A stretch of 64,000 nucleotides of DNA, from NCBI RefSeq assembly GCF_000389635.1, contig NC_021182.1:2232001-2296000 (forward strand), given 5' to 3'. How positions within the stretch are numbered: the first letter of the stretch is position 1; each line of letters begins with the position of its first letter. The notes beneath the pieces were generated by a model. That model saw only the letters and a program-made list of their open reading frames with translations. It was not told the origin of the DNA and did no database searches. The translations under genes were made by a program, and so were the position numbers. Of the stretch, positions 20,023 through 28,994 are shown in pieces. Source of the stretch: Clostridium pasteurianum BC1. Lineage in GTDB: Bacteria > Bacillota > Clostridia > Clostridiales > Clostridiaceae.

Positions 20023-20881
20023 TGGTAAAGAATTAATTTCTCTTATTAAATTAACTTCTAGTAAAAAGATAGGCATTCTTGATAATAACACTATAAATTT
20101 CCTTGCCAAAGCTGATAAAATTACATATACTAATGAGAATTTAAGTAAATATGATTTGATTCTGATCCCTAATTGGGTATATGAGGAGGTTAAGGATTCA
20201 GAAGAAAGAGTGGATTACTTACAAGGATTGAGAAACAAAAATGTAGATATCCTTGTTATCAATGAGCTTGATTATGAAGAAATATCAATGTGGAAACAGC
20301 AGTATGTATATAAATTTTTCTTATATTCATGCTTTAAGATAGGAAGTTTAACAAGTTTTCTTAAAAAGAATGTTGAAAGAAATTTACCTTTAATAGAATT
20401 AGAAGATTATGAAGTTTGGCTGAACCTACTTTATAATAATGGCTTTGAAGGTAAGGAGCTTAGAAATGGAAGAATACAAAAGAAAAATGCTGGAGAAATA
20501 TCTATATGTGTTTTGGCATTTATAATTTCATATATTTATTATAAGCAGCAGCACTCAATAACTATACTGTCCAATGATAGAGATACATATGACTTTATAA
20601 ATTTTGCTAAAACTAAGTTAGGTAGTGATAATCTTATAAAAGATGCTGCAAGCATACCTATAACCTTTAAATCTAATGATTTTCTTATAAAGGAAATATA
20701 CTTAAATAATTATTTAAAACAAAGTATCCGATTAGAGGAGTTATTAAAATTAAGAGATGAAAAAAGAATTAAGTATACAAAGAATGCTTTGGATGGATCT
20801 ATAGAAGAACATGAAGAGGTTTTAAGTAATTTAGAATTCACAAAAATCTTACAAGATAAAAGTTTTAATATAATATTTTAA
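20009..20881 (+). CDS. PIN-like ribonuclease candidate, likely toxin
   Basis: 290 residues. Spaced acidic residues fit a PIN-type nuclease: D25 (GILDNNT), E59/E60 (WVYEEV), E163 (NAGEISICVLAFI) and D190/D192 (LSNDRDTYDF). PIN domains cut RNA with a Mg cluster and are common toxins. This protein is longer than a stand-alone PIN toxin (about 130-150), with an added central helical stretch (70-150) and a C-terminal tail. It is translationally coupled to the ImmA-like gene and closed by a terminator. The assignment rests on motif order only. Confidence 0.55.
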   Translation: MKKINGKELISLIKLTSSKKIGILDNNTINFLAKADKITYTNENLSKYDLILIPNWVYEEVKDSEERVDYLQGLRNKNVDILVINELDYEEISMWKQQYVYKFFLYSCFKIGSLTSFLKKNVERNLPLIELEDYEVWLNLLYNNGFEGKELRNGRIQKKNAGEISICVLAFIISYIYYKQQHSITILSNDRDTYDFINFAKTKLGSDNLIKDAASIPITFKSNDFLIKEIYLNNYLKQSIRLEELLKLRDEKRIKYTKNALDGSIEEHEEVLSNLEFTKILQDKSFNIIF

Positions 20882-20885
20882 AATG

Positions 20886-20919
20886 AAACATGCAAAGTAA
20901 AACTTCTGCGTGTTTTTTT
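20886..20919 (+). terminator. Terminator of the Xre-ImmA-PIN operon
   Basis: AAACATGCA / TGCGTGTTT with inner AAG/CTT pairing and seven T. Confidence 0.8.
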
Positions 20920-20942
20920 AGGAGTTATTTCTGAATATATAT

Positions 20943-21104
20943 ATGGGACAGTTTTATAACGTAGCTACAAAAGCAAATGGATGGGATATAATAAATGGCA
21001 GAGTAGTTGTTGAGCGGGATAAAAGTGAAAAAACCTTATGGAGGAGAAGATTGATAATTATAGGTTGCAGTTACGAAAGATTTGTTGGTGAGGTATTAAT
21101 TTGA
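20943..21104 (+). pseudogene. Short orphan reading frame, probably gene debris
   Basis: 53 codons beginning MGQFYNVATKANGWDI, with no clear ribosome-binding site, directly before the VirB4 remnant. It is probably a scrap of the same conjugative element. I do not recognise a family. Confidence 0.25.
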
Positions 21105-21119
21105 GGGAAATAATATTAA

Positions 21120-22009
21120 AAAATTACCTATGTGGTCTGCTAAAGATAGAATAGATACAAATTCAAAAGCTTTTGAAAAAACTTGGAGATATTCTTTAGT
21201 TTGTATATTCCATCCTTAACAGATAGAGAAAGAGCAATACTCAAAGATTGCATTATTGAACTATATAATAGCTTTAATATAACTTGGGATACTGATATAA
21301 ATACATTAAATAATGAGGATTTTCCCATATTCTTAGACCTTTATAATTTAATAGAAAAAAAGCAAATGAAAAAGAAAAAACACGCAAGGAAAGCGAGATA
21401 AATATCTATGCTGACCTTGCTTTGCTTTTAAAAGATATTGCTATAGGAAGCGACTCTTTCTTATGGAATGGACACAGCTCCATAAAAACTAATACAAGAT
21501 GTATATGCCTTGATACACATGATTTGCAAAATACCAATGATAATATTAAAAGAACTCAATATTTCAATATACTTACCTGGTGCTGGCAAGAAATGAGCAA
21601 AGACAGAAATGAAAAAGTTTTACTTATATGTGATGAAGCATACCTAATGATTGATACTAATGTACCTCAAAGCTTGGTATTTTTAAGAAATGTAGAAAAG
21701 AGAGCAAGAAAATATGAAGCAGGAGTGGCTATTATAAGTCACTCTGTTGTAGATTTCCTTGATCCACAAATAAAAATGTATGGACAGGCACTCTTAGATA
21801 TACCATGCTTTAAGATTATAATGAGTACAGATGGTCGGAATTTACAGGAGACAAAAGAACTTTATAATCTCACAGACGCAGAAGAAGAACTACTTTCAAG
21901 TAAAAAGAGAGGAAATGCTTTGGTTATGATTGGTTCTAAAAGACTTCATGTAGTATTTGAAATACCGGAATATAAATTTGAGTATATGGGGAAAGCTGGG
22001 GGAAGGTAA
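21120..22009 (+). pseudogene. VirB4/TraE-type conjugation ATPase, decayed
   Basis: C-terminal half of a type IV secretion ATPase spread over three frames. LPMWSAKDRID is at about 21127. IPSLTDRERAILKDCIIELY follows in a second frame from 21183. From about 21370 LADLALLLKDIAIG and the rest run in a third frame to 22009, including the Walker B strand LLICDEAYLM and IISHSVVDFL. The second shift falls at a seven-A run near 21358-21366, a likely slippage indel. The N-terminal half and Walker A are gone. Family members are about 600-800 residues. Shows that an integrative conjugative element once lay here. Confidence 0.8.
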
Positions 22010-22199
22010 AATGAATTGGGAAATTTATAATTTTATGGCTTTATTTGTGGGGAATGGTGGTATAATTAAGGAGTTATAATGTCTAATAATCGGAAGTTAA
22101 AAAATTCCATTGACTTCCTTTGCAAATGAAGGAATTAGTATAAGTCAAAATTTATTTAATGTTCGGTCTCATTTACTGAGAAATTGATAGAGGGTTGCG

Positions 22200-23057
22200 G
22201 TGACGAATATGAAATTTAAAGAGATGATTGTTTCTTATTTGAGGCAGAAATGCTGGTATATAGTACTATTAATATCGAGTACTATATATATTTTATATTA
22301 CAAAAATGATATTTACCAACTTAAAGAGTTTAACGCCACAAATTTAGTTTTTATTCTATGGCTCATTCTTTTGTTGCTCCCTTTGTTTTCTGAAATGGAG
22401 TTCTTTGGTATAAAGCTAAAAAAAGAAGTGGAAAAGGCAAAAAACGAAGTTAAGGAAAATCTAAATGACCTTCGTATGCAAATTATGGACTTAAAAATTT
22501 CTAATTCTAATGCGAATACAATAAATTTTGGAAATGGTTTTCTTCCTACAGAACAAAAACTTAAGAAGTTATCTAAGGAATTTATAACCAATTCCAATAA
22601 CATAGATGATACTTTAAGTGGAGCAAAGTCTACACCGAAAATTGATATATCAACAGAGGCAGGAGGTTTTGAAATTGCAGAAGAATCTATATACTTATTC
22701 AAAATTAGGTTAATGATTGAAAAAACTTTGACAGATTTATGTGAAAAAACAGGATATAATGGTCATAAATCGATGATTGAAATGATGAGACATTTGAATA
22801 GATGTGAAGTAATAAATGGGAAAACAGTAGACCTAATTAGTCAAATTATAAAAATTGCGACTAGAGGTGTTCATGGGGAAATAGTTAGTAACGAATATAT
22901 TGACTTTATTAAGCAAGTTTTTCCACAACTTCAAAAACAACTTTATGAAATCAATACTCAATTACATTACTATACTTGCTCAAGGTGCAAGTATTCAGGG
23001 TATTCCCGAATCGAAAATGTTTGTCCTATATGTGGATTTACGAGTGATGATGATTGA
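22200..23057 (+). CDS. Membrane-anchored protein with coiled coil and rubredoxin-like zinc ribbon
   Basis: 285 residues. Two membrane helices at about 15-33 and 47-65 are followed by a coiled coil (70-95), a helical domain (about 150-250), and a C-terminal zinc ribbon CSRCKYSG..CPICGF. I do not recognise the family. The helical part, beginning EIAEESIYLFKIRLMIEKTL, resembles DUF4145/HEPN-like helical domains seen in defence proteins, but I cannot confirm this. GTG at 22200 lies five bases after AGGG; an ATG at 22209 is the alternative. It is the first of three cargo genes placed between conjugation remnants. Confidence 0.55.
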   Translation: MTNMKFKEMIVSYLRQKCWYIVLLISSTIYILYYKNDIYQLKEFNATNLVFILWLILLLLPLFSEMEFFGIKLKKEVEKAKNEVKENLNDLRMQIMDLKISNSNANTINFGNGFLPTEQKLKKLSKEFITNSNNIDDTLSGAKSTPKIDISTEAGGFEIAEESIYLFKIRLMIEKTLTDLCEKTGYNGHKSMIEMMRHLNRCEVINGKTVDLISQIIKIATRGVHGEIVSNEYIDFIKQVFPQLQKQLYEINTQLHYYTCSRCKYSGYSRIENVCPICGFTSDDD

Positions 23058-23158
23058 TTAAATTTTAATAATTTAAGCAATATTATACTTGGTATTAGGC
23101 TAATAATGGATAGATGGTTTATATGTATATTGAAGTATTTTAGAGGGGGTGTTTATTC

Positions 23159-24415
23159 ATGAATAAAATAACAGATGTTACACGTAGAGATATACTTGAT
23201 ATTATTCGTGTAGGATTTAATGGAACATATAAAGAACGTAAATTAGATTATTATGAGCACGAATATATTGAAGAAGTACCTTGTGAGTATAAAATGTGTT
23301 ATCATGGTCGCCTAAGTGAGATTGATTTTCTTTCAAGAATATATGATCTAAAATCTATGAAATCAACTGATTCAAGATTTAGAGATGCAGAAAGCGATAT
23401 TTGGCAACATACTGTAAATAACGATGACTGGGATATGGACTGGGTATTTAGCGATCCAAGATTTAAACTTAATACTGGTTCTGATGATCCATTACTTAAA
23501 TTTTTATGCGAAATGTTTCATCCCGTTGTAAGAAATGAAACTCAACCTTGGAGAGAATTTTTAAAGATTATAAATGAATTACTAAAGCCTGACGGATATG
23601 AATTATATGAAATGAGCCATATTTCTGGACGAGCTGTATATGGCTGGAGGGAAATTGTTGCTAACAGTATTGTAATAGCAGAGCATAATCCTGCTGTGTC
23701 ATACGAACTTAAACCAATTGGTGAAGGATCTTATGCTAAAGTTTTTAAATATAAAGATAATTATTATAAACGTACTTTCGTTCTTAAACGGGCAAAAAAA
23801 GAATTAAACAAAAATGAACTGGAACGATTCAAACGTGAATTTGAGCAAATGAAAGCTCTTGACTCACCATACATAGTTGATGTGTTTCGATATAATGACG
23901 AAAGTAATGAATATATCATGGAATATATGGATTGTACATTAGAAAAGTTTATAAGCGAAAACAATGGTAAATTAACTTTTGTTCAAAGAAAGAACATTGC
24001 CTCACAGGTGTTAAGAGCCTTCAAATATATTCATTCAAAAGATTTATTACATAGAGATGTTTGTCCCAAAAATGTTTTAGTTAAGCTTTATGATGATGTA
24101 CGAGTTGTAAAGGTTTCTGATTTTGGATTGGTAAAAATTCCAGATAGTGAATTAACATCTGTTAGCACAGACTATAAAGGATATTTTAACGATCCCGAAT
24201 TGCGGTTAGAAGGCTTTAATACTTATTGCATTATTCATGAAACATATGCTATTACTCGTCTTGTCGTTTTCATACTGACAGGACGAACAAATACAGGCAA
24301 AATTGAAAATACTCAATTAAAAGAATTTGTAGTAAAAGGATTAAATACAGATAAGACAAAGCGTTTTCAAAATATTGATGAGTTAATTGAAACTTTTAAC
24401 AAAATAAAAGAGTAA
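23159..24415 (+). CDS. AbiJ-N3-like domain fused to a Ser/Thr protein kinase
   Basis: 418 residues. Residues 1-165 (TRRDILDII, GRLSEIDFLSRIYDL, SDIWQHTVNNDDWDMDW, HPVVR, ISGRAVY) closely resemble the AbiJ N-terminal domain 3 found at the front of abortive-infection proteins. Residues 185-418 form a eukaryotic-like kinase: GEGSYAKVF loop 188-196, Lys210, HRD 298-300 with Asn305, DFG 321-323. All catalytic residues are present. It has a clear GGGGG ribosome-binding site. With the next gene it probably forms a defence unit in which the kinase is the signalling or effector part; that role is inferred. Confidence 0.75.
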   Translation: MNKITDVTRRDILDIIRVGFNGTYKERKLDYYEHEYIEEVPCEYKMCYHGRLSEIDFLSRIYDLKSMKSTDSRFRDAESDIWQHTVNNDDWDMDWVFSDPRFKLNTGSDDPLLKFLCEMFHPVVRNETQPWREFLKIINELLKPDGYELYEMSHISGRAVYGWREIVANSIVIAEHNPAVSYELKPIGEGSYAKVFKYKDNYYKRTFVLKRAKKELNKNELERFKREFEQMKALDSPYIVDVFRYNDESNEYIMEYMDCTLEKFISENNGKLTFVQRKNIASQVLRAFKYIHSKDLLHRDVCPKNVLVKLYDDVRVVKVSDFGLVKIPDSELTSVSTDYKGYFNDPELRLEGFNTYCIIHETYAITRLVVFILTGRTNTGKIENTQLKEFVVKGLNTDKTKRFQNIDELIETFNKIKE

Positions 24416-24464
24416 TATTAATTAATTTTCAAACAATTTTATAAAGTTAATAGGGGAAAATACT

Positions 24465-25721
24465 ATGAAGAATTTTAATGAGGCTATGGAACAATATCAC
24501 CTAATTGATAGTCTATTAAAGATGAACGATAAGGGATTTTTTGATGAATATTCGGACAATCACTTTTTAATAAAAGCATTAAATGGAGAAATAGACTATT
24601 TTAATAAATATAGAAATTTAGTAAAAGGAAGTATATATTTTTCAGATAGTAATATGAATGCAACAAATTTTATATTAAATTTTTCTACAAAATTTAGTTG
24701 GTTTTGTGATCATTTTAGTGAAGATGATATAGAGAGATTTGTAAAAGATCAACTCTCAGCAGGTAAGAGTCATTATGAAGATGAACAATTTTTTAGAGCT
24801 ATAGCAGAAGTAAATGTTGTTAACTTTCTTATGGCATTTGGACCATCACATTTAAAAGAAGCTAAATATGAGCCAAAACTAGGCAAAAATGGTAGCAACC
24901 CAGAGGCACGATTAATTTATCAAAATGGAATTACAGTCGATGTAGAAGTAAAAACACCTGGATTTAAGAAGATGATTGCTGGTGATGAAAAAGGCGTATT
25001 AATTCCAACACTTCTATTAGATGATAAAGAAAAAAGAACCTTTGAAAAACAGTGTGCTAAAAAGGAAATTAAATTTATACTTCCTAGGGTATCGAAATTA
25101 AAAGATTATATAAATAGCGCTGGTAAGAAGTTTGAAATACCTAAAGATAAAAATCATATAAATTTGTTGTTTATTAATTGGACATATACAGATGTTAAGA
25201 AAAGGGGTTATATAGAACCATATTCTTTATTGTATAATAACTTAAACGGTTTATTAAAGAATAAAGACGCTGCCTTAAGTATAGGAATAAATGAAGAAGC
25301 ATTACGTAAAATATCAGCAATTGTTATATATCAAGATAGCTTTGACTCTTTGATATTTGGAGACTTTAGATATATGTGGAATGGCTATAATTTTAGAATG
25401 TTACCAAATATATTAATGGATCAAGAACTGATAGATATAGATATAATTAAGGATGTTTTAAGGATGAATCCGCCTAAGAAAAATGACGATATGATGCCAT
25501 ATGCTTTTGTAATTAGCGAACGCTATTTGAGTGATGCCTATGAAGTAACAGAATTTATAAATAGAAGGATTAAGGCTAAAATTAAGAGAGAGGATAATTT
25601 TACTTATTTTAATGAGGCATATTATAAGAAAAAAATGAAAGAGGCAAGAAAACGCAAGGCAGCTTATGATGATTTAAAACAAAAAGGATATATACATGAT
25701 AATAGTTATTATGATAGATAG
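24465..25721 (+). CDS. PD-(D/E)xK nuclease-like protein
   Basis: 418 residues of no named family I recognise. An endonuclease-like core is visible at 110-165: E115 in a helix (AIAEVNVVNFL), then beta strands with D159-V-E161-V-K163 (TVDVEVKTPGF), the PD-(D/E)xK pattern of restriction-type nucleases. Aromatic and charged stretches follow to the C-terminus, which is Lys/Arg-rich (KMKEARKRKAAYDDLK) and may bind nucleic acid. It starts 49 bases after the kinase gene, behind AGGGG, probably in the same transcript. Likely the effector of a kinase-controlled defence pair (inference). Confidence 0.5.
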   Translation: MKNFNEAMEQYHLIDSLLKMNDKGFFDEYSDNHFLIKALNGEIDYFNKYRNLVKGSIYFSDSNMNATNFILNFSTKFSWFCDHFSEDDIERFVKDQLSAGKSHYEDEQFFRAIAEVNVVNFLMAFGPSHLKEAKYEPKLGKNGSNPEARLIYQNGITVDVEVKTPGFKKMIAGDEKGVLIPTLLLDDKEKRTFEKQCAKKEIKFILPRVSKLKDYINSAGKKFEIPKDKNHINLLFINWTYTDVKKRGYIEPYSLLYNNLNGLLKNKDAALSIGINEEALRKISAIVIYQDSFDSLIFGDFRYMWNGYNFRMLPNILMDQELIDIDIIKDVLRMNPPKKNDDMMPYAFVISERYLSDAYEVTEFINRRIKAKIKREDNFTYFNEAYYKKKMKEARKRKAAYDDLKQKGYIHDNSYYDR

Positions 25722-25900
25722 GGGAATTTATAATGTTTGAAAAAAAGTAAAACTAACACTAAAAAATTATTTTTTCATGTTGTATCTATGCATTTGTACT
25801 TAGTACACAGGAAATATTTACAGAAATTGTATTAGAAATAATTTAATACAACTTCCTATTATCCATATAATATAAGTATTTTTGAATAATTTATTTACTC

Positions 25901-25932
25901 AAAAATAGCATCTGGCAACAGGTGCTATTTTT
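25901..25932 (+). terminator. Terminator closing the kinase-nuclease cargo
   Basis: AAAAATAGCATCTG / CAGGTGCTATTTTT with a 4-base loop and a following T-rich stretch. Confidence 0.8.
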
Positions 25933-25965
25933 ATTACCTCAAAAATAAAAAAAGGAGGGAAATCT

Positions 25966-26796
25966 ATGCCATTAGCTCCCAAAACAGCAGCAACTCTTGC
26001 TAAAATAGCAATACAAGCTGCAAAAGATGATGAAACCAGAAATAAAATAATATTTATTTCATTGGCACCGATTATTTCGGTGCTTTTTATTTTAGCTTTT
26101 ATAGTGTATGTACTTACTAATCCAATTGAAATGATAGGTACATTTTTTACGGTAAATGAGTTAAATGTAGTAAAAGATTTAAGAAGTCAATATGGGTATG
26201 AGCAGCTAATAAACCCTAAGGATAATAGTTATGTAGAAAGTAGCGGTTTGAATTTTTCAGGGATATCTTTTAAGGATGGAGCTACAGAAGTAGTTTATTA
26301 TAATCAGGCTGATGAAAGATGGAAGGACAAGCCATACGGAAGAACAGGAACCATAGGAAGAAGTGGCTGTGGACCGACGTCACTTTCAATTGTTGTTTCA
26401 AGTTTTACAGATAAAAAAGTTGATCCAGTTCAGATGAGTAAATGGGCTTATGAAAATGGATATTACTGCGAAGGCGCTGGTTCATACCATACTTTAATTC
26501 CTGATGGCGCTAAACATTTTGGGCTTAAAGTAGAAGGGTGTACATCTAGTGAACCTCAAAGAATAGTTGATGCACTTTCTCAAGGAAAACTTGTAATTGC
26601 TATTATGGCAAAAGGTCATTTTACAAGAAATGGCCATTTTATTGTACTTAGGGGAGTAACTTCAGATAAAAAGATTTTAGTAGCTGATCCAGTAAGTAGG
26701 ACAAGAAGTGAAGAAAAATGGGAATTATCTATTATCTTAGATGAAGCAAACAAAGGTGCAGATGCAGGAGGTCCATTCTGGATAATTAGCAAATAA
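25966..26796 (+). CDS. Membrane-anchored C39-like cysteine peptidase (conjugation cell-wall enzyme)
   Basis: 276 residues. One membrane helix (28-50) leads to an extracellular papain-like domain with Cys135 (GRSGCGPTS), His224 (GHFIVLRG) and Asp241 (VADP), the Peptidase_C39_2 triad. In Gram-positive conjugative elements a membrane-tethered peptidase or muramidase (CwlT type) follows VirB4 and opens the wall for the transfer channel. Position and anchor suggest that role here, though the usual lysozyme-like domain is absent. The start follows AAAGGAGGG. Confidence 0.7.
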   Translation: MPLAPKTAATLAKIAIQAAKDDETRNKIIFISLAPIISVLFILAFIVYVLTNPIEMIGTFFTVNELNVVKDLRSQYGYEQLINPKDNSYVESSGLNFSGISFKDGATEVVYYNQADERWKDKPYGRTGTIGRSGCGPTSLSIVVSSFTDKKVDPVQMSKWAYENGYYCEGAGSYHTLIPDGAKHFGLKVEGCTSSEPQRIVDALSQGKLVIAIMAKGHFTRNGHFIVLRGVTSDKKILVADPVSRTRSEEKWELSIILDEANKGADAGGPFWIISK

Positions 26797-26820
26797 TAAA
26801 ATAATAGGAGGATGAAGAAT

Positions 26821-26985
26821 TTGAAAAAGAAATTATTAATTGAATTATTCATATATGTAGTCATTGTAATTATAAGTTTTATATTACTATGTACTTATAA
26901 ACCAAATCAAAAACCTATTGATATACCATCAGATTTTAAAATTGTAAGGAGTGAGGGTAGTGCTTCTATATCTATCAAGCAATGA
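26821..26985 (+). CDS. 54-residue single-pass membrane protein
   Basis: Begins with TTG nine bases after AGGAGG (26806-26811). An ATG at 26812 touches the box and is rejected. One hydrophobic helix (about 5-26) ends in a cysteine (LLCTY) that could be a lipobox-like site, followed by a short polar tail. It overlaps the next gene by 35 bases. Small membrane or lipoproteins at this point are common in conjugation modules. No family recognised. Confidence 0.5.
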   Translation: MKKKLLIELFIYVVIVIISFILLCTYKPNQKPIDIPSDFKIVRSEGSASISIKQ

Positions 26986-27976
26986 AAATATAGGCATATT
27001 TGATTTTTTATCAAAGGAAAAAGGAATGGTTATAAAAAAGCTGTCAGGTGAATTTTATTTAAAGAAGTTTGTAATACATGATATGAGAAACTTAAGCCAT
27101 TATTCATATTTTGCCATTGATTTAAAAGCTCTTAAGGATACCGAAAATGAAATAATTGAAGCAGTTATAGCTTTTAAAACTATGTATGATTCAAGGATTA
27201 TTTTATTTGAAGAAGGTGTAAAAGTAGAAAATGAAATTATGTCAAGATTATTTGATGAAAAAATATATAACATAATAATATCTGAAGAAATACCAGAGAT
27301 TAAAAATGAAATTTTAAAATGTATAAGTGTTAAAGGAAAAACACAGGAAGATTGGTCAATCTTAAGTGGAATAAATACAAATGTGGAAGAAAACCTAAAA
27401 ACTCAATATACATTTAATCATAAGAATATAAAAATAGCAGTTGCAGGAGTATCATCGAAGGTTGGTACAACTACAACTGCTTTTAACATGGCAAAATTTC
27501 TGCTTGAAATAGGAGCTAAAGTAAGCTATACAGAAGCCAATAGCAATGAGCATCTAAAGGAAATAGCAGCATATTATAAATTCTTAAAGGTTGAAAATTA
27601 TTATAAATATAACGGTATAGAATATTATCCTAATAAACAATTTCCAGATGATTATAACTTCAATATATTTGATTTAGGGAGTTTAAATTTAGGAACTATA
27701 GCAATATTTAAAAGCTGTGATATTAAAATTTTATGCTGTGGAAGTAAGCCTTATGAGTTAAATGATACTCATAAGGCAATTAATTTGCATGATGATATGT
27801 ATTTAAATACTTTATTTTCTTTTACTGCTGAGACAGAAGAGGTGAAAATAAGAAAGATGTTTGATAAAAGTATAAATAAGATACATTTTCAAGATTACTC
27901 ACCAAGCTTATTTGATGGGAAAACAAATGAAAAGATTTATAAAGAAATAGTAAAAGATTATATTATTGAAATTTAA
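26951..27976 (+). CDS. MinD/ParA-like P-loop ATPase
   Basis: 341 residues. The C-terminal half has a deviant Walker A motif, AGVSSKVGTTTTA (165-177), typical of the SIMIBI/MinD-ParA class. FDLGSLNLG near 235 is a plausible Walker B region. The N-terminal 150 residues look like a receiver-like alpha/beta domain. Proteins of this shape occur in conjugative elements near replication or partition genes. The start is uncertain: GTG 26951 or GTG 26960, neither with an ideal spacing. The specific role is unknown. Confidence 0.6.
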   Translation: MRVVLLYLSSNENIGIFDFLSKEKGMVIKKLSGEFYLKKFVIHDMRNLSHYSYFAIDLKALKDTENEIIEAVIAFKTMYDSRIILFEEGVKVENEIMSRLFDEKIYNIIISEEIPEIKNEILKCISVKGKTQEDWSILSGINTNVEENLKTQYTFNHKNIKIAVAGVSSKVGTTTTAFNMAKFLLEIGAKVSYTEANSNEHLKEIAAYYKFLKVENYYKYNGIEYYPNKQFPDDYNFNIFDLGSLNLGTIAIFKSCDIKILCCGSKPYELNDTHKAINLHDDMYLNTLFSFTAETEEVKIRKMFDKSINKIHFQDYSPSLFDGKTNEKIYKEIVKDYIIEI

Positions 27977-27994
27977 ATACAGGAGGAACTTTCA

Positions 27995-28585
27995 ATGAAA
28001 AAGGGAGAAATATTAGATAAAGTATATAAATCAAATTTACCAAGCAGAGCAAAGCAAATAATGTTTTATCTTATAAATAGAGCTAATACAGAAGGAACTT
28101 GTTTTCCTTCTGTAAGAACTATAGCAAAAGATTGTGGGGTATCTGAAAGAACGGTACAAAGAACTATGAAGGTTATTTTTGAAGCAGGATTTGTAATTAA
28201 GGAAAATAGATATAGGGATAATGGAGGTCAAAGCTCTAATTTGTATAAACTTCAAATAGAGCTTGAAAATAAAGTTGATAATCAGCCTGTTACTAATAAA
28301 AAGAAAACGAAAGAAGAAAAGAATGGTGATACTAAAAGTATTGAAACAGTAACTTTTCATGATTACATAGATGAAAATGAAATAAAAGAAAACTTAAATA
28401 GTGAAAAACAAACGGCAGTTAACATTTTAGTTCAGAAAATTGTGCAGGGTGAAAAACTTACTATAAAGACAAAATGCCACCCTATGCAATTTCAACAGAA
28501 AGCTAAAAAGCTTAATATTTGTGAAGCAGTAACACAATTAAAAAATCTATGTCACGGGGTGAGTGACAATTTGTATCCTCCATGA
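27995..28585 (+). CDS. Winged-helix protein, replication-initiator-like
   Basis: 196 residues. The N-terminal winged helix (about 15-80) reads SRAKQIMFYLINRANTEG then CFPSVRTIAKDCGVSERTVQRTM, typical of helix_turn_helix_36-type and RepA-like proteins on plasmids and integrative elements. The rest is charged linker and a small C-terminal region. It starts behind AGGAGG, 18 bases after the MinD-like gene, in the same operon. Probably a regulator or replication protein of the old conjugative element. Confidence 0.65.
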   Translation: MKKGEILDKVYKSNLPSRAKQIMFYLINRANTEGTCFPSVRTIAKDCGVSERTVQRTMKVIFEAGFVIKENRYRDNGGQSSNLYKLQIELENKVDNQPVTNKKKTKEEKNGDTKSIETVTFHDYIDENEIKENLNSEKQTAVNILVQKIVQGEKLTIKTKCHPMQFQQKAKKLNICEAVTQLKNLCHGVSDNLYPP

Positions 28586-28702
28586 ACTATACACTATAAG
28601 GTTAATAGGGATATTGAAAGTTAAGTATAATTATCAACGAATAACATATATAAGTTATTTTAGGAGTAAATGGTGAAATTTAAAATAACAAGTCTAATTC
28701 TC

Positions 28703-28731
28703 TTGTAATTCTACGTAAGAACGAATAAAAT
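28703..28731 (+). promoter_or_regulatory. Candidate promoter of the DISARM-like operon
   Basis: TTGTAA (28703-28708), 17 bases, TAAAAT (28726-28731), 44 bases before the first small gene. No other convincing promoter was seen in the closely packed operon behind it. Confidence 0.45.
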
Positions 28732-28775
28732 AGAAAGTGGTATAGTCTATGAATTAGATATTAGTGAGGTGCGAT

Positions 28776-28964
28776 ATGAAGGGATATATTACAGTTCAAG
28801 ACGCAGCAGAAAAATGGAATATTACAATAAGAAGAGTACAAGCATTATGTGCAAAAGGCAGAATAGAAGGGGCTACAAAACATGCATCTGTTTGGGCAAT
28901 TCCTGAAAGTGCAGAAAAGCCATCTGATGCACGTATTGTATCAGGAAAATATAAAAAAGAATAA
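28776..28964 (+). CDS. Small HTH (MerR/excisionase-like) DNA-binding protein
   Basis: 62 residues: MKGYITVQDAAEKWNITIRRVQALCAKGRI, a winged HTH of the helix_turn_helix_17/excisionase type, then AIPESAEKPSDAR. Short proteins of this type often stand at the head of restriction-modification operons as controllers. The start is ATG 28776 behind GTGAGGTG; an in-frame ATG at 28764 lies before that box. The stop lies 30 bases before the cytosine methyltransferase, so it is probably the operon's regulator. Confidence 0.65.
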   Translation: MKGYITVQDAAEKWNITIRRVQALCAKGRIEGATKHASVWAIPESAEKPSDARIVSGKYKKE

Positions 28965-28994
28965 ATACTTAGAAAGTAGGATGAGAATTAGTAT

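Noticed and set aside
21358-21370. Programmed frameshift in VirB4 at the seven-A run
   Set aside because: VirB4 also has another frame change upstream and lacks its N-terminal half, so ordinary decay explains it.
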